Assembly (NCBI RefSeq): GCF_016798245.1
Contig: NZ_JAEUZA010000002.1
Coordinates: 558,001-622,000 of the forward strand
Reading direction: 5' to 3'
Source of the DNA: Alkalicoccobacillus gibsonii
GTDB taxonomy: Bacteria > Bacillota > Bacilli > Bacillales > Bacillaceae_D
Length of the DNA stretch: 64,000 bases
Part shown: piece by piece, positions 47,815 to 55,728 of the stretch
How the letters are laid out: every line of letters begins with the position of its first letter
Numbering within the stretch: the stretch's first letter is position 1
Made by a program: the position numbers and the translations under genes
The notes under the pieces: generated by a model
Database searches by the model: none
What the model saw: only the letters and a program-made list of their open reading frames with translations
Told to the model about the DNA's origin: nothing

Positions 47815-48252
47815 TTGAAAAGAAGTTTATATTTGATTTGTATAGCGTTTTTCGCTTTAACTGCATGTACAAATAGTATTGAAGAAGCTAAGGTTCAAGA
47901 AGTCGAAACAAGTGGAAATGGCTAAGATGGGGGCACAAGTATTCCTGAGTTAACACAAGATCAAATTGATGAGTTATATGATTCGTATATAGAAGATCAA
48001 GCAGAAGTTACATATACTATGAGTGAACTCGAAGAAGTCTTTTATAAAGGGATGACATACAACGATTTTGTAGAAGCCTTTACAGGAAAATATCACATTT
48101 TAGAGGCTTATCTAAATGAAGAGTCAAATCAAGTATTATATGTTTTCTTAGCAAGTGATGGTTTCTTAGGTGTCTTAGAAACTCCTAATGAAGGGTTACA
48201 AAAGTTTGAACGTTTTCAAGATATGCATGATGCTTCTCAGTACTTTAATTAA
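47815..48252 (+). pseudogene. Small lipoprotein gene with in-frame TAA
   Basis: From TTG 47815 (GAGTGGGGAT upstream) the frame encodes a lipoprotein signal, YLICIAFFALTAC, and then an acidic stretch, but stops at TAA 47923-47925 after codon 36. The same frame stays open to 48252, beginning DGGTSIPELTQDQIDELYDS and running through YKGMTYNDFVEAFTGKYHI. An internal ATG at 48019 could restart translation of a soluble 77-residue piece. I read it as one lipoprotein gene of about 145 codons with a nonsense mutation. Function unknown. Confidence 0.65.
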
Positions 48253-48462
48253 AAAAGAACCATCAATAGCAGCTGCTGTTGATGGTTCTTGATACTGGAT
48301 TAGAAGAATTGCTATTGCATACAAAGCAATACCAATACCTACGTAGAGAAAGCCTTTTAATCTTTTGTTTTTCATTTTCCAATATCGAATAATCGTGTAT
48401 ATTCCAAACAAAGGAAATAAGATACTTGCCAATAAAATAATTAAGATAAGATAAACTAACAT
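48196..48462 (-). CDS. Small two-helix membrane protein
   Basis: About 88 residues. ATG 48462 has GGAGG 5 bases upstream. Helices are LVYLILIILLASILFPLFGI and FLYVGIGIALYAIAILLIQY. Its 3' end reads through a hairpin at 48255-48291 and overlaps the convergent broken gene, so the true C-terminus may be shorter by mutation of an earlier stop. Family unknown. Confidence 0.45.
   Translation of the reverse strand: MLVYLILIILLASILFPLFGIYTIIRYWKMKNKRLKGFLYVGIGIALYAIAILLIQYQEPSTAAAIDGSFLIKVLRSIMHILKTFKLL
48255..48291. terminator. Bidirectional terminator
   Basis: AAGAACCATCAATAGCAGC and the complementary arm GCTGCTGTTGATGGTTCTT form a long stem between two convergent genes. Confidence 0.8.
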
Positions 48463-48505
48463 GTAAGCCTCCATTTAATAGATACATTCTTACATAAACA
48501 CAACA

Positions 48506-49123
48506 CTACTCATCAAACGCAGGATGATTCCAATACTCATCTGCAATATTTGGTACGTTCTCGAATAAGACGTTATCAAAATTGATTTTTTCGCGTGTTT
48601 CTTGACTGAATGATGTTTTCATCACGATGTCATCGCTCTTATTACCGAATCGATCAACCATTGTAGATACGATGTTAAAATCTATTTGTTTGATGTCTTC
48701 CTCTTCTTTTAAATCTTCTAGTACTTCAAGTTGTTTTTTGTACCATGATTGTTTAGTGAGATTATTGGTTAAATTTTCAGGTCCAACTACTTTTACTAAT
48801 ACAAAATCATCAAATTGATTGTAAACAATGTCATCTACTTCACCGAAAGCATCTTCTGCTGATAAATGTATACGCTCCTCGAGCGATAACTCTTCTTCAT
48901 TAGATTCTGGTGAATCAGCTTTAGCTGTTTCGACCTCTTCATTTTCATTACCCGGTATGAAAATGAATGCTAAGATTATGGCTACAATACCAATCCCCAT
49001 ACGGGTCATTGATTTAGAACTAGCCTTTTTTTGTTTCTCTTTAATGTCCTTGATCAGTGGAAAAACTGCACTGATAATTGCAACCAAACCCACTAATAAT
49101 AAAATAAAACCTAGAAATTCCAT
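48506..49123 (-). CDS. Membrane protein with extracytoplasmic acidic domain
   Basis: 205 residues from ATG 49123 (GGAGG upstream). Two helices (FLGFILLLVGLVAIISAVFP and GIGIVAIILAFIFIPG) are separated by a basic loop. The outer domain of about 135 residues is acidic (EEELSLEERIHLSAEDAFGE) and alpha/beta in pattern. Not recognised. Confidence 0.5.
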   Translation of the reverse strand: MEFLGFILLLVGLVAIISAVFPLIKDIKEKQKKASSKSMTRMGIGIVAIILAFIFIPGNENEEVETAKADSPESNEEELSLEERIHLSAEDAFGEVDDIVYNQFDDFVLVKVVGPENLTNNLTKQSWYKKQLEVLEDLKEEEDIKQIDFNIVSTMVDRFGNKSDDIVMKTSFSQETREKINFDNVLFENVPNIADEYWNHPAFDE

Positions 49124-49289
49124 TAAAACCTCCATGAACTACTTATTAACGAAGTTTCCAATTATACATGAATTTTATAATGAGTAAATAGTTGTAGATT
49201 AAAGAAAGTAAAGAAACCAAATTGTAATCCATGTTTTCCCTTTTAAAGAACAGGGAATTGAAATATACATACATTAAGAAGGTGAGCAC

Positions 49290-49484
49290 ATGCGGAAACT
49301 TTCCATAACTAGAATCATATTAGTAGTCCTTATCATCGTAGTGGGAATCCTGGAAATTGCAGATGTTATTTCTATAATCGGCGAACCAGTTGTAAGATAC
49401 TGTATTTATGGCGGTTTACTCCTTATGCTCGCCTACCAATTATTTGAAGCCAAACAAAAAGAAAAGAACCAAACCGACCAGTAA
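49290..49484 (+). CDS. Small two-helix membrane protein
   Basis: 64 residues with helices ITRIILVVLIIVVGILEIAD and VVRYCIYGGLLLMLAYQLF and a polar tail. GAAGGTGAG precedes the ATG. About 100 bp upstream of the acetyltransferase gene. Unknown. Confidence 0.5.
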   Translation: MRKLSITRIILVVLIIVVGILEIADVISIIGEPVVRYCIYGGLLLMLAYQLFEAKQKEKNQTDQ

Positions 49485-49587
49485 CAAAATGAGCAGCCAC
49501 CCACTCGGATGGTTGCCTTTTCTTGTGGTTGGACACGCTAACTTGGTAGGATACATAAGTACGTATATTGAAATTGGAGGACCCACC

Positions 49588-50130
49588 ATGAGCAACGATA
49601 TTTTCCGCATCGCAACGAAAGAAGATGCGCCTGCTTTTCTTGAATTAATGAATACAGCCTTTAAGCCACTTGCTGATATGGGCATTGACTGGCCATCAAC
49701 TCGCGCTACGCTTGAGATGGTCACTGAAAATATAGATAAATCCACAGCCGTTGTGCTTGAAAGAGATGGCCGTCTCATCTCAACGATTACAATCCGATTC
49801 CCATGGGAGAGTACCACGCCCGTTTCAGGGTATCCCTTTGTCTGGTGGTTTGCGACCGCCCCTGACCTCAGTGGACAAGGAGTCGGCAACAAGCTAATGG
49901 AGTATGTGGAGAACGAGCTACTCATCAACACGTTCAAAGTACCAGCTTACGTGCTTGGCACCTCAGGCCGCAAACATCCATGGCTACTGGATATGTATAA
50001 GCGTAAGGGGTATGTGGATTACTTCAGCCATGAGAATGACAACGGAGATCTTGGTGTGTTGATGTATAAGGTGTTGATTCCGGAGCGGTTTGATAAGGAC
50101 GTTCTTGGGAAGCCGCCGACGGGGAAATAA
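49588..50130 (+). CDS. GNAT-family N-acetyltransferase
   Basis: 180 residues. The acetyl-CoA-binding motif A is recognisable in WWFATAPDLSGQGVGNKLME, with a following helix and GRKHPWLLDMYKRKGYVDYF as motif B. It transfers acetyl to an unknown amine. ATG 49588 has TTGGAGGA upstream; the longer frame from 49408 overlaps the previous gene and lacks a ribosome site. Confidence 0.85.
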   Translation: MSNDIFRIATKEDAPAFLELMNTAFKPLADMGIDWPSTRATLEMVTENIDKSTAVVLERDGRLISTITIRFPWESTTPVSGYPFVWWFATAPDLSGQGVGNKLMEYVENELLINTFKVPAYVLGTSGRKHPWLLDMYKRKGYVDYFSHENDNGDLGVLMYKVLIPERFDKDVLGKPPTGK

Positions 50131-50150
50131 CTAAAAGAATAACAAGTATC

Positions 50151-50182
50151 AAAACCGCAATCTTTATATTGCAGTTTTTATA
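50151..50182 (+). terminator. Terminator of the acetyltransferase gene
   Basis: AAAACCGCAAT and ATTGCAGTTTT arms followed by TTAT. Confidence 0.8.
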
Positions 50183-50207
50183 TTGAAAAAAATATAAGAA
50201 AGATACT

Positions 50208-50234
50208 TAAACATTCTCCAGGATGATCCGATAT
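50208..50234 (+). promoter_or_regulatory. SigD promoter of the flagellin gene
   Basis: TAAA at 50208-50211 and TCCGATAT at 50227-50234 with a 15-bp spacer, one base off the SigD consensus TAAA-N15-GCCGATAT. Confidence 0.85.
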
Positions 50235-50281
50235 AAAAAATAACACGCCAGAAATGGCTGTTAAACCATAACAACAACCCA

Positions 50282-50295
50282 ACACAAGGATGTGT
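50282..50295 (+). promoter_or_regulatory. CsrA-binding hairpin in the flagellin leader
   Basis: ACACAAGGATGTGT folds with GGA in the loop and matches the CsrA consensus RUACARGGAUGU at 11 of 12 positions. In Bacillus subtilis, CsrA binds such a site and the ribosome site of hag to block translation until FliW releases it. Confidence 0.75.
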
Positions 50296-50325
50296 AACGG
50301 GTCAAAACTCAAGGAGGAACAACAC

Positions 50326-52047
50326 ATGATTATTAACCACAATCTATCCGCAATGAACGCGCACCGTCAACTTGGTGCCAACCAAGCAAACGGAGCAAAA
50401 GCTCAAGAAAAACTTTCTTCAGGTCTTCGCATCAACCGTGCAGGAGATGACGCTGCTGGTCTTGCAATCTCTGAAAAAATGCGTGCTCAAGTACGTGGTC
50501 TAGATCAAGCTAGTAGTAATGCTCAAGACGGTATCTCTTTAATTCAAACTGCTGAAGGTGCTTTAAGTGAGACTCATTCAATACTTCAACGTATGCGTGA
50601 GCTTGCAACACAAGCTTCAAATGGTACGAATACAGAGTCTGACCGTAACGAAATCCAAAAGGAAATTGATAACTTAACTTCTGAGATTAACCGTATTGGT
50701 AATACTACAGAGTTTAACACTCAAAAAGTACTTAATGGTGGTCTAGATAGCTCTGATGGAAGTAAGATAACTAAAGCTACTACTGCATCTGTTGATGGTA
50801 ATGTTTTAACTGAAGGAGCATTAAACTTAGCAGGAGTAAAAGTTACTGTTGATGGAACTACATTTGATGTTTCTAGTCTCACTGTTGGTACAGCTGCAGA
50901 CGCTGGTGCAACACCACCAGTAGTTGCAAGCACTGCCGAAGCAAATGCAACTGAATTAGCTACTAAATTGAAAGATTTAACAGCTGGCGGGAAAAAGCTT
51001 AGTGATCTAGTTGATATTAAAATCAACGTTGAAGACAATGCTGGAACAAACGAATATAGTCTATCTTTCACTACTAAATCTTCAGGAACTACAAGTGAAA
51101 TTAAGTTTACCGATACTAATGATGTAATTACTACAGCAGGAAGCAAGAGCGATGTTGGTAAACCATCTACTATTGAACGTCATGGTATTGAGGGTGGGAC
51201 TGCTTTAGAAGCAACCGCTAAGACTATTGCCGCAGGATCTTCTTTTGATATTAAAGTTGGGAGCGAAAGTCCTGTAACTGTAACATTAAAAGAGGGCAAA
51301 ACATATGCAACTAATGATAATGACGCTAATGTTGCAAAGGCTGCAAGTCAAGAATTAATTAAAGACTTGAATGCTGCTCTACAAGATGCAGGATTAAGTG
51401 GTAAGGTAACTGCTAGTCTTTCTACAGATAATAAAGTTCAATTTATTTCTGAAACTGGAAAAGACATTTCTCTTACAGAAGGAACTAATAACCCACTAGC
51501 TGAAATTGGAATCACAACTGCTACTGATACTGTTGCAAACGTAGAACAGGTAATAGGTTCAGGTGCCCAAGGTTCAGGATTCCAAGTTAAATTCCAAATT
51601 GGCGCAAATAAAGGTCAATCTATGAATCTGAACATTAATGACATGCGAGCTTCTGCACTTGGGTTAACTGGAAATGTTGGTCAAGAAGGCTTTGCAAGCG
51701 AGAATAATGTTACAAATGGTTCGAATGATATTAAAGCTGAAGCTTCTCTAGATCTTTCTACTCATGAAAGTGCTTCTGCTGCAATTGAAACAATCAATAA
51801 AGCAATTGAGACAGTTTCATCTGAACGTTCAAACCTAGGGGCTGTTCAAAACCGCTTAGAGCATACAATCTCTAACTTGAACAACTCTTCTGAGAATCTT
51901 CAAGCTGCTGAGTCTCGTGTACGTGACGTTGACATGGCGAAAGAAATCATGGAGTTCACTAAGAACAACATTCTTTCTCAAGCTTCTCAGTCTATGCTTG
52001 CTCAAGCAAACCAAGCTCCACAACAAGTTCTTCAACTTCTTGGATAA
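50326..52047 (+). CDS. hag: Flagellin
   Basis: 573 residues, structural subunit of the flagellar filament. The conserved N-terminal domain ([40 protein letters not shown]) and C-terminal domain ([39 protein letters not shown]) are intact. Between them, residues about 145-480 form a large Thr/Ala/Asp-rich variable domain, nearly doubling the size relative to the 304-residue Hag of B. subtilis. AAGGAGG precedes ATG 50326. SigD promoter, CsrA hairpin and terminator indicate a single-gene transcript. Confidence 0.95.
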   Translation: MIINHNLSAMNAHRQLGANQANGAKAQEKLSSGLRINRAGDDAAGLAISEKMRAQVRGLDQASSNAQDGISLIQTAEGALSETHSILQRMRELATQASNGTNTESDRNEIQKEIDNLTSEINRIGNTTEFNTQKVLNGGLDSSDGSKITKATTASVDGNVLTEGALNLAGVKVTVDGTTFDVSSLTVGTAADAGATPPVVASTAEANATELATKLKDLTAGGKKLSDLVDIKINVEDNAGTNEYSLSFTTKSSGTTSEIKFTDTNDVITTAGSKSDVGKPSTIERHGIEGGTALEATAKTIAAGSSFDIKVGSESPVTVTLKEGKTYATNDNDANVAKAASQELIKDLNAALQDAGLSGKVTASLSTDNKVQFISETGKDISLTEGTNNPLAEIGITTATDTVANVEQVIGSGAQGSGFQVKFQIGANKGQSMNLNINDMRASALGLTGNVGQEGFASENNVTNGSNDIKAEASLDLSTHESASAAIETINKAIETVSSERSNLGAVQNRLEHTISNLNNSSENLQAAESRVRDVDMAKEIMEFTKNNILSQASQSMLAQANQAPQQVLQLLG

Positions 52048-52063
52048 TCTTTTATCCAACTTT

Positions 52064-52091
52064 AAGACTCCGGTTTTCCGGAGTCTTTTTA
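52064..52091 (+). terminator. Flagellin terminator
   Basis: AAGACTCCGG and CCGGAGTCTT arms followed by TTTATTTT. Confidence 0.92.
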
Positions 52092-52106
52092 TTTTTACAT
52101 TAAAAA

Positions 52107-52131
52107 GACTGGACGATTAAATCGTCCAGTC
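52107..52131 (-). terminator. Terminator of the mph gene
   Basis: GACTGGACGAT and ATCGTCCAGTC form a perfect stem with a short loop; on the minus strand a TTTTTA tail follows. Confidence 0.85.
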
Positions 52132-52138
52132 CAATTGA

Positions 52139-53035
52139 CTATTCTTCCGCTGCCAACATATACGCCGCCGTCTCCCGCATCTCCTGAAGACCAGACACCT
52201 CTGCATACTCCGCAACAGTAATCCCACTCGTCGTTAACAGCTCCACAATATGCTCCTCCATTCGCGACCACGTTCGTCCGCCTGCGTTATCGTAAGCATT
52301 AATTAACTTGGCTAGTCCTTCTTTCCCAAAAAGAAGTTGATGAGACAAAAAGTCCACAGATACGTCGCCAATTCCTACTTCTGTCCAATCGATAATTCCT
52401 GTAACTTGATTCTGGTTGTTAACGATCAGGTGTCCTGGATGCAGATCACCATGCTTTACTCCAACGTCGGAGGGCCACATTAAGTCATTTGCTAACCATG
52501 CTTGCCAACGTTCCCATCTTGCAGGATTAATCTCATATTGACTGTTTACTCGGTCCATTCGTTTTTTCATTGAAGTTCTAAGTTCACTAGGGTGAAGATT
52601 CTCTACACCTATTTCATGAAAAGATTTTTGAGGTAGAGCATGTAAGTTTGCTAATGCTTTCCCGAGTGATTGATAATAAGCCGTTGGGACATTCGTTTCA
52701 TCAAAGGTCCATTTATATTGTTGTTTTTCCAAGTCGATCGTCGCTGCGGGTTGGCCTTTTAGTTGTTTATAGGCAATTAATTCATCAGAAAAGATCTGCC
52801 AATGAGGCACCTCGAAGCTTACTTGGCTTTGAATGATTTCTAATGCTTTTTTCTCCTTAATGGAATGTCTCCTGGACTCAGGTCGGCGGGGCAAACGCAA
52901 AATCCACTGATCTCCTTGCTGATCGGTCGCATAGGCTACTTGAAAGTCGACTCCTGATTCGTTGAGTTTGATGCTGCTCTCAAGGATATTTAATCCCTTG
53001 TTCGCTGCTAGTTGTTTTAGTTTTTGTGTATTCAT
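52139..53035 (-). CDS. mph: Macrolide 2'-phosphotransferase
   Basis: 298 residues, aminoglycoside-phosphotransferase-type kinase fold of the Mph family. The catalytic loop GVKHGDLHPGHLIV and metal-binding IIDWTEVGIGDVSVDF are intact, and the N-terminal lobe shows WILRLPRRPESRRH. Such enzymes inactivate macrolides by phosphorylating the desosamine 2'-hydroxyl; the exact subtype is not assigned. It is preceded by a 15-codon leader and two terminator hairpins that point to macrolide-dependent attenuation. Chromosomal mph genes occur naturally in Bacillus relatives. Confidence 0.88.
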   Translation of the reverse strand: MNTQKLKQLAANKGLNILESSIKLNESGVDFQVAYATDQQGDQWILRLPRRPESRRHSIKEKKALEIIQSQVSFEVPHWQIFSDELIAYKQLKGQPAATIDLEKQQYKWTFDETNVPTAYYQSLGKALANLHALPQKSFHEIGVENLHPSELRTSMKKRMDRVNSQYEINPARWERWQAWLANDLMWPSDVGVKHGDLHPGHLIVNNQNQVTGIIDWTEVGIGDVSVDFLSHQLLFGKEGLAKLINAYDNAGGRTWSRMEEHIVELLTTSGITVAEYAEVSGLQEMRETAAYMLAAEE

Positions 53036-53063
53036 ATGTTTGTCCTCCAGTATTAGTTTTACT

Positions 53064-53090
53064 AAAAAACACAGACATTCGCTGTCTGTG
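53064..53090 (-). promoter_or_regulatory. Attenuator terminator 2 of mph leader
   Basis: On the minus strand CACAGACA and TGTCTGTG form an 8-bp stem followed directly by TTTTTT, 30 bases before the mph start. As a complete terminator inside the leader it should block mph unless an alternative fold forms. Confidence 0.8.
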
Positions 53091-53108
53091 GAGGAGTAAA
53101 CGAGTATA

Positions 53109-53140
53109 GGAAAAAGGCAGATGAATTCTGCCTTTTTTTA
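53109..53140 (-). promoter_or_regulatory. Attenuator terminator 1 of mph leader
   Basis: GGCAGA and TCTGCC flanked by A- and T-runs form a second intrinsic terminator in the mph leader; it can work on either strand. Confidence 0.75.
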
Positions 53141-53182
53141 TCCGTAGAAGATCATTAAAAATGTGCAGACTACTCCCGTTTA

Positions 53183-53202
53183 CTCTATTTGTGAAAATAG
53201 AG
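53183..53202 (-). promoter_or_regulatory. Leader hairpin downstream of the leader peptide
   Basis: CTCTATTT and AAATAGAG arms with a 4-base loop lie about 17 bases after the leader stop codon, where a stalled ribosome could alter folding. Confidence 0.55.
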
Positions 53203-53218
53203 CCATTGAACGATTTAA

Positions 53219-53266
53219 TTAGTTCTTGTTCAATGTTTGCTGGCGTAATCTTCCGGATGGCATCAT
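53219..53266 (-). CDS. Macrolide-sensing leader peptide MMPSGRLRQQTLNKN
   Basis: A 15-codon ORF on the minus strand, with AAAGGAGG at 53284-53277 ten bases before its first ATG. The peptide contains the Arg-Leu-Arg motif at positions 6-8 and TLN at 11-13, as in ErmDL (MTHSMRLRFPTLNQ), whose RLR motif causes macrolide-dependent ribosome arrest. It is located between the promoter and the two terminators of mph, exactly where a regulatory uORF should be. Similarity to ErmDL is from memory of the published peptide. Confidence 0.75.
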   Translation of the reverse strand: MMPSGRLRQQTLNKN

Positions 53267-53300
53267 TTTTAACAATCCTCCTTTATGTAGGTTATGTCTT

Positions 53301-53329
53301 ACTATACCTTGAATGACGGGTGGTGTCGA
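53301..53329 (-). promoter_or_regulatory. SigA promoter of the mph leader
   Basis: TCGACA and TATAGT, 17 bp apart on the minus strand, about 35-40 bp upstream of the leader peptide. Confidence 0.6.
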
Positions 53330-53412
53330 ATGTTGATTGAATGTAAGGAACATGTTTAAAACCCCTCAATTGGTTGAATAAGGAATATACATAATTATTT
53401 TCTTGAAATGCC

Positions 53413-53438
53413 TGCAACTATTTATACGTTTGTTTCGT
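53413..53438 (+). promoter_or_regulatory. Candidate ECF promoter (autoregulated)
   Basis: TGCAAC and CGT with a 17-bp spacer resemble ECF promoters (AAC/CGT cores), 26 bp before the sigma gene. It may be recognised by the sigma factor encoded next. Confidence 0.45.
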
Positions 53439-53463
53439 GGGTTAAGTGTAGAGGAGGATCATC

Positions 53464-53973
53464 ATGGATTTAGATCAGATCTATCTCGATTATTTTAATG
53501 ATCTTTATCGTTATCTGTATTTTCTTTCTAATGATCACCATCAGGCTGAGGATCTGGCGCATGAGACGTTTTATCGTGCTTTCTTAGAAATGAGGAGTTC
53601 AGACATATATGAGGTGAAGCCGTGGCTTTTTAAGGTTGGGTATCATGCGTTCATTGATCTCGCGAGGCGAAATAAAAAAATGGTTGTAAGTGACCACGTG
53701 ACGAAGCGTATGACCGAAGGATTTGAAAGCGGTTCATCTCCTGAGGAAACCTATTTACAAAAAGAAGGGCTTCAAGAATTAATTCACTATCTTGAAGCGT
53801 TATCCTCATATGAGAAACATGCCATCATCTTATGTGACTTTCACCAATTAAAAGAAAGAGAAGCAGCAGAGATCTTAAACTTGAAGTTGAACACGTTAAA
53901 AAGTCATATCTATCGAGGGAGAAGAAAAATGATTGAGATGATTGAAGGGAGCGATCCACATGAAGGAAGATGA
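53464..53973 (+). CDS. ECF-type RNA polymerase sigma factor
   Basis: 169 residues. Region 2 reads LYFLSNDHHQAEDLAHETFYRAF and LFKVGYHAFIDLARR; region 4 ends with LKEREAAEILNLKLNTLKSH as the -35-binding helix-turn-helix. GAGGAGG precedes the ATG. It overlaps the anti-sigma gene by 14 bases. The signal that activates it is unknown; by family it should answer envelope stress. Confidence 0.9.
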   Translation: MDLDQIYLDYFNDLYRYLYFLSNDHHQAEDLAHETFYRAFLEMRSSDIYEVKPWLFKVGYHAFIDLARRNKKMVVSDHVTKRMTEGFESGSSPEETYLQKEGLQELIHYLEALSSYEKHAIILCDFHQLKEREAAEILNLKLNTLKSHIYRGRRKMIEMIEGSDPHEGR

Positions 53974-54946
53974 CCATAAATCAATATATGAAAAGAAAAT
54001 AGAGCAGGTGACTTCTCAGTTTGAAGGGATGCCTGTGAACAAACAAAAGAAATTGATCAAGAAAGAGAGGCTTCGTGCCAATGTAACAAATGTAGTCAGT
54101 AGTTTAAGTGTCCTCTTATTAATTCTTCCACTTATGACATTAGGTTCTTATATCTACTACGGAATAAGTGATCGGGCAAACAATTATATTGAAGTCACGT
54201 TGAATGCCATTTATTTAACGAAACCAAATACAGATATCTTTAACATTGAGAGTCAAATTGGGATGTTTACGATCGACTTAGATTTAGAGATGAGCAAACG
54301 GATTGGTCAAACAGATTATCACACTGGAGATTATTCATATGCTATGTCTTTTAATGAACTGACTGACGTGAAGGAAAGAAGCTATGCTATGCAGCCAATT
54401 GTGGATAGGCAAATAAGCGGACCTACCTTTATTCATCCATATAAAGGCGGGATGATTGATTCCCCCGGAACAGAGATCCTTTTGAGTTTGCCAGATAGCT
54501 ATGTGGCTGAAGTGCATATTTCCTTTGATGAAGTTTATTCGGTAGACGAGGTCTCGAACTTTCTACCAAATGAAGCTGACCCTGTATGGATTGCAGTGGA
54601 TACAGGGAGAGATGACTCGATTGAAGGAACGAACGTTGTGAAGAGACCATTTGGCTTTCCAGTTTCTACGATGAATTATTGGTCAACTGTATTTTTAAGT
54701 GAAAACAATCGTTCCGATGCATTTATTCAAGCGTTGAATTCATTATCAGAACATCAAGACTTTACGGAGTCATTATTTAGCACGAACAAGTTATTCATTG
54801 ATGAACGAATTCATTACATTGAAGAAAACGGTGTATCCGTTTATGGAGCGACGGTTACAGGGTCTGTAGAGGATCTAAGGAAGTTAATCGATGTTGAACA
54901 GGTGCGAAATATTGAAGTGGGGGAGACTCATTATGGCGATCAGTAA
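53960..54946 (+). CDS. Membrane anti-sigma factor (sigma-regulator family)
   Basis: 328 residues. A cytoplasmic segment of about 55 residues (KKIEQVTSQFEGMPVNKQKK) is followed by one helix (VSSLSVLLLILPLMTLGSYI) and a large extracytoplasmic domain whose N- and C-terminal parts resemble the Sigma_reg_N/Sigma_reg_C pair of Bacillus anti-sigma factors. It should hold the upstream sigma factor inactive at the membrane. ATG 53960 lies inside the sigma gene end; it overlaps the next gene by 14 bases. Confidence 0.8.
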   Translation: MKEDDHKSIYEKKIEQVTSQFEGMPVNKQKKLIKKERLRANVTNVVSSLSVLLLILPLMTLGSYIYYGISDRANNYIEVTLNAIYLTKPNTDIFNIESQIGMFTIDLDLEMSKRIGQTDYHTGDYSYAMSFNELTDVKERSYAMQPIVDRQISGPTFIHPYKGGMIDSPGTEILLSLPDSYVAEVHISFDEVYSVDEVSNFLPNEADPVWIAVDTGRDDSIEGTNVVKRPFGFPVSTMNYWSTVFLSENNRSDAFIQALNSLSEHQDFTESLFSTNKLFIDERIHYIEENGVSVYGATVTGSVEDLRKLIDVEQVRNIEVGETHYGDQ

Positions 54947-55223
54947 AAGACATCGAGTGGCTGACTTTTTTGGCTTTGGAGCGTTCTTAGTAGCCGTCGT
55001 TAATCTTATTTTAATAAACTTTATTATTCTCACAAATACATCTGGGAGCTCCGCATTTATGTTCTACTCACCGGCTTATGGGGTGGTACTTGGGATGATA
55101 TCGCTGCTATTTAAGAGGAGAAGAAATGTGCTCGCAATGTGGGGATTGTTTTTGTGCCTGTTTTTGATTGTGTTTCAGTTTCTGATGTTTGGCTTGTCTT
55201 GGACGATTAATCCGAGGATATAG
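54933..55223 (+). CDS. Three-helix membrane protein in the sigma operon
   Basis: 96 residues with three helices (FGFGAFLVAVVNLILINFII, SPAYGVVLGMISLLF, WGLFLCLFLIVFQFLMFGL). ATG 54933 follows GGGGGAGA and overlaps the anti-sigma gene, so it belongs to that operon; it may be a second regulatory partner of the sigma factor. Family not recognised. Confidence 0.6.
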   Translation: MAISKRHRVADFFGFGAFLVAVVNLILINFIILTNTSGSSAFMFYSPAYGVVLGMISLLFKRRRNVLAMWGLFLCLFLIVFQFLMFGLSWTINPRI

Positions 55224-55240
55224 ATGTGGGGAGAAAGTTG

Positions 55241-55693
55241 AGCATAGTGAAGTTAAAAGGTCTTTGCTTAAATACTAATTACTTGTAAACTTATACAGAT
55301 TTAGGTAGAATCTTATTACGGTCATTTAATTGGGAAAATTCTGCGAAATTATAGCTTATTCCTAGGATAAGCGAGATGAACTGTTCGAAATGTCCTCTAG
55401 GAAGCGTCGACTGAATGGCTGAATGCTCTTGTGATAACGGTCCGTACAATGTATTGGAATAGCCGGGAGTTTATTAAAGCACGTGATAAGCAAATAGGCA
55501 CCATATGTATAGTAAGGCTCAACTTAATCAGTCGACACATGCCTAAGAGGCAGAAAACAAATCATCAATTATTATTAATGCTGCCAAATAGGATTAAGTA
55601 TGCCTAGATACGCAGAGCTACGAAGATTAGAGAAAAATGGTTACCCAATTAGTTTCATTCCACTAACAATTAGCAGAGGAGGTTCAGTATGCT
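55241..55693 (+). ncRNA. Candidate retron msr-msd noncoding RNA
   Basis: The 505 bp between the sigma operon and the reverse transcriptase lack any convincing ORF and hold several inverted repeats: GCTTAT/ATAAGC hairpin (55354-55372); TTCCTAG/CTAGGAA (55359-55365 with 55397-55403); GTCGACTGA/TCAGTCGAC (55406-55414 with 55528-55536); GGCAG/CTGCC (about 55550-55585). A possible a1/a2 pair is AGCATAGTGAA (55241-55251) with TTCAGTATGCT (55683-55693), 10 of 11 bases paired. Retrons encode their RNA immediately 5' of the RT, so location is strong evidence; exact ends and priming base are not resolved. Confidence 0.55.
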
Positions 55694-55728
55694 TGAGCCT
55701 TACATAGTTAGGAAGGAGGAACTAGCCT

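Noticed and set aside
53219-53266. Leader ORF as random short ORF
   Set aside because: I considered dismissing it, but strong AAAGGAGG, RLR/TLN match and location between promoter and terminators led me to keep it as a feature.
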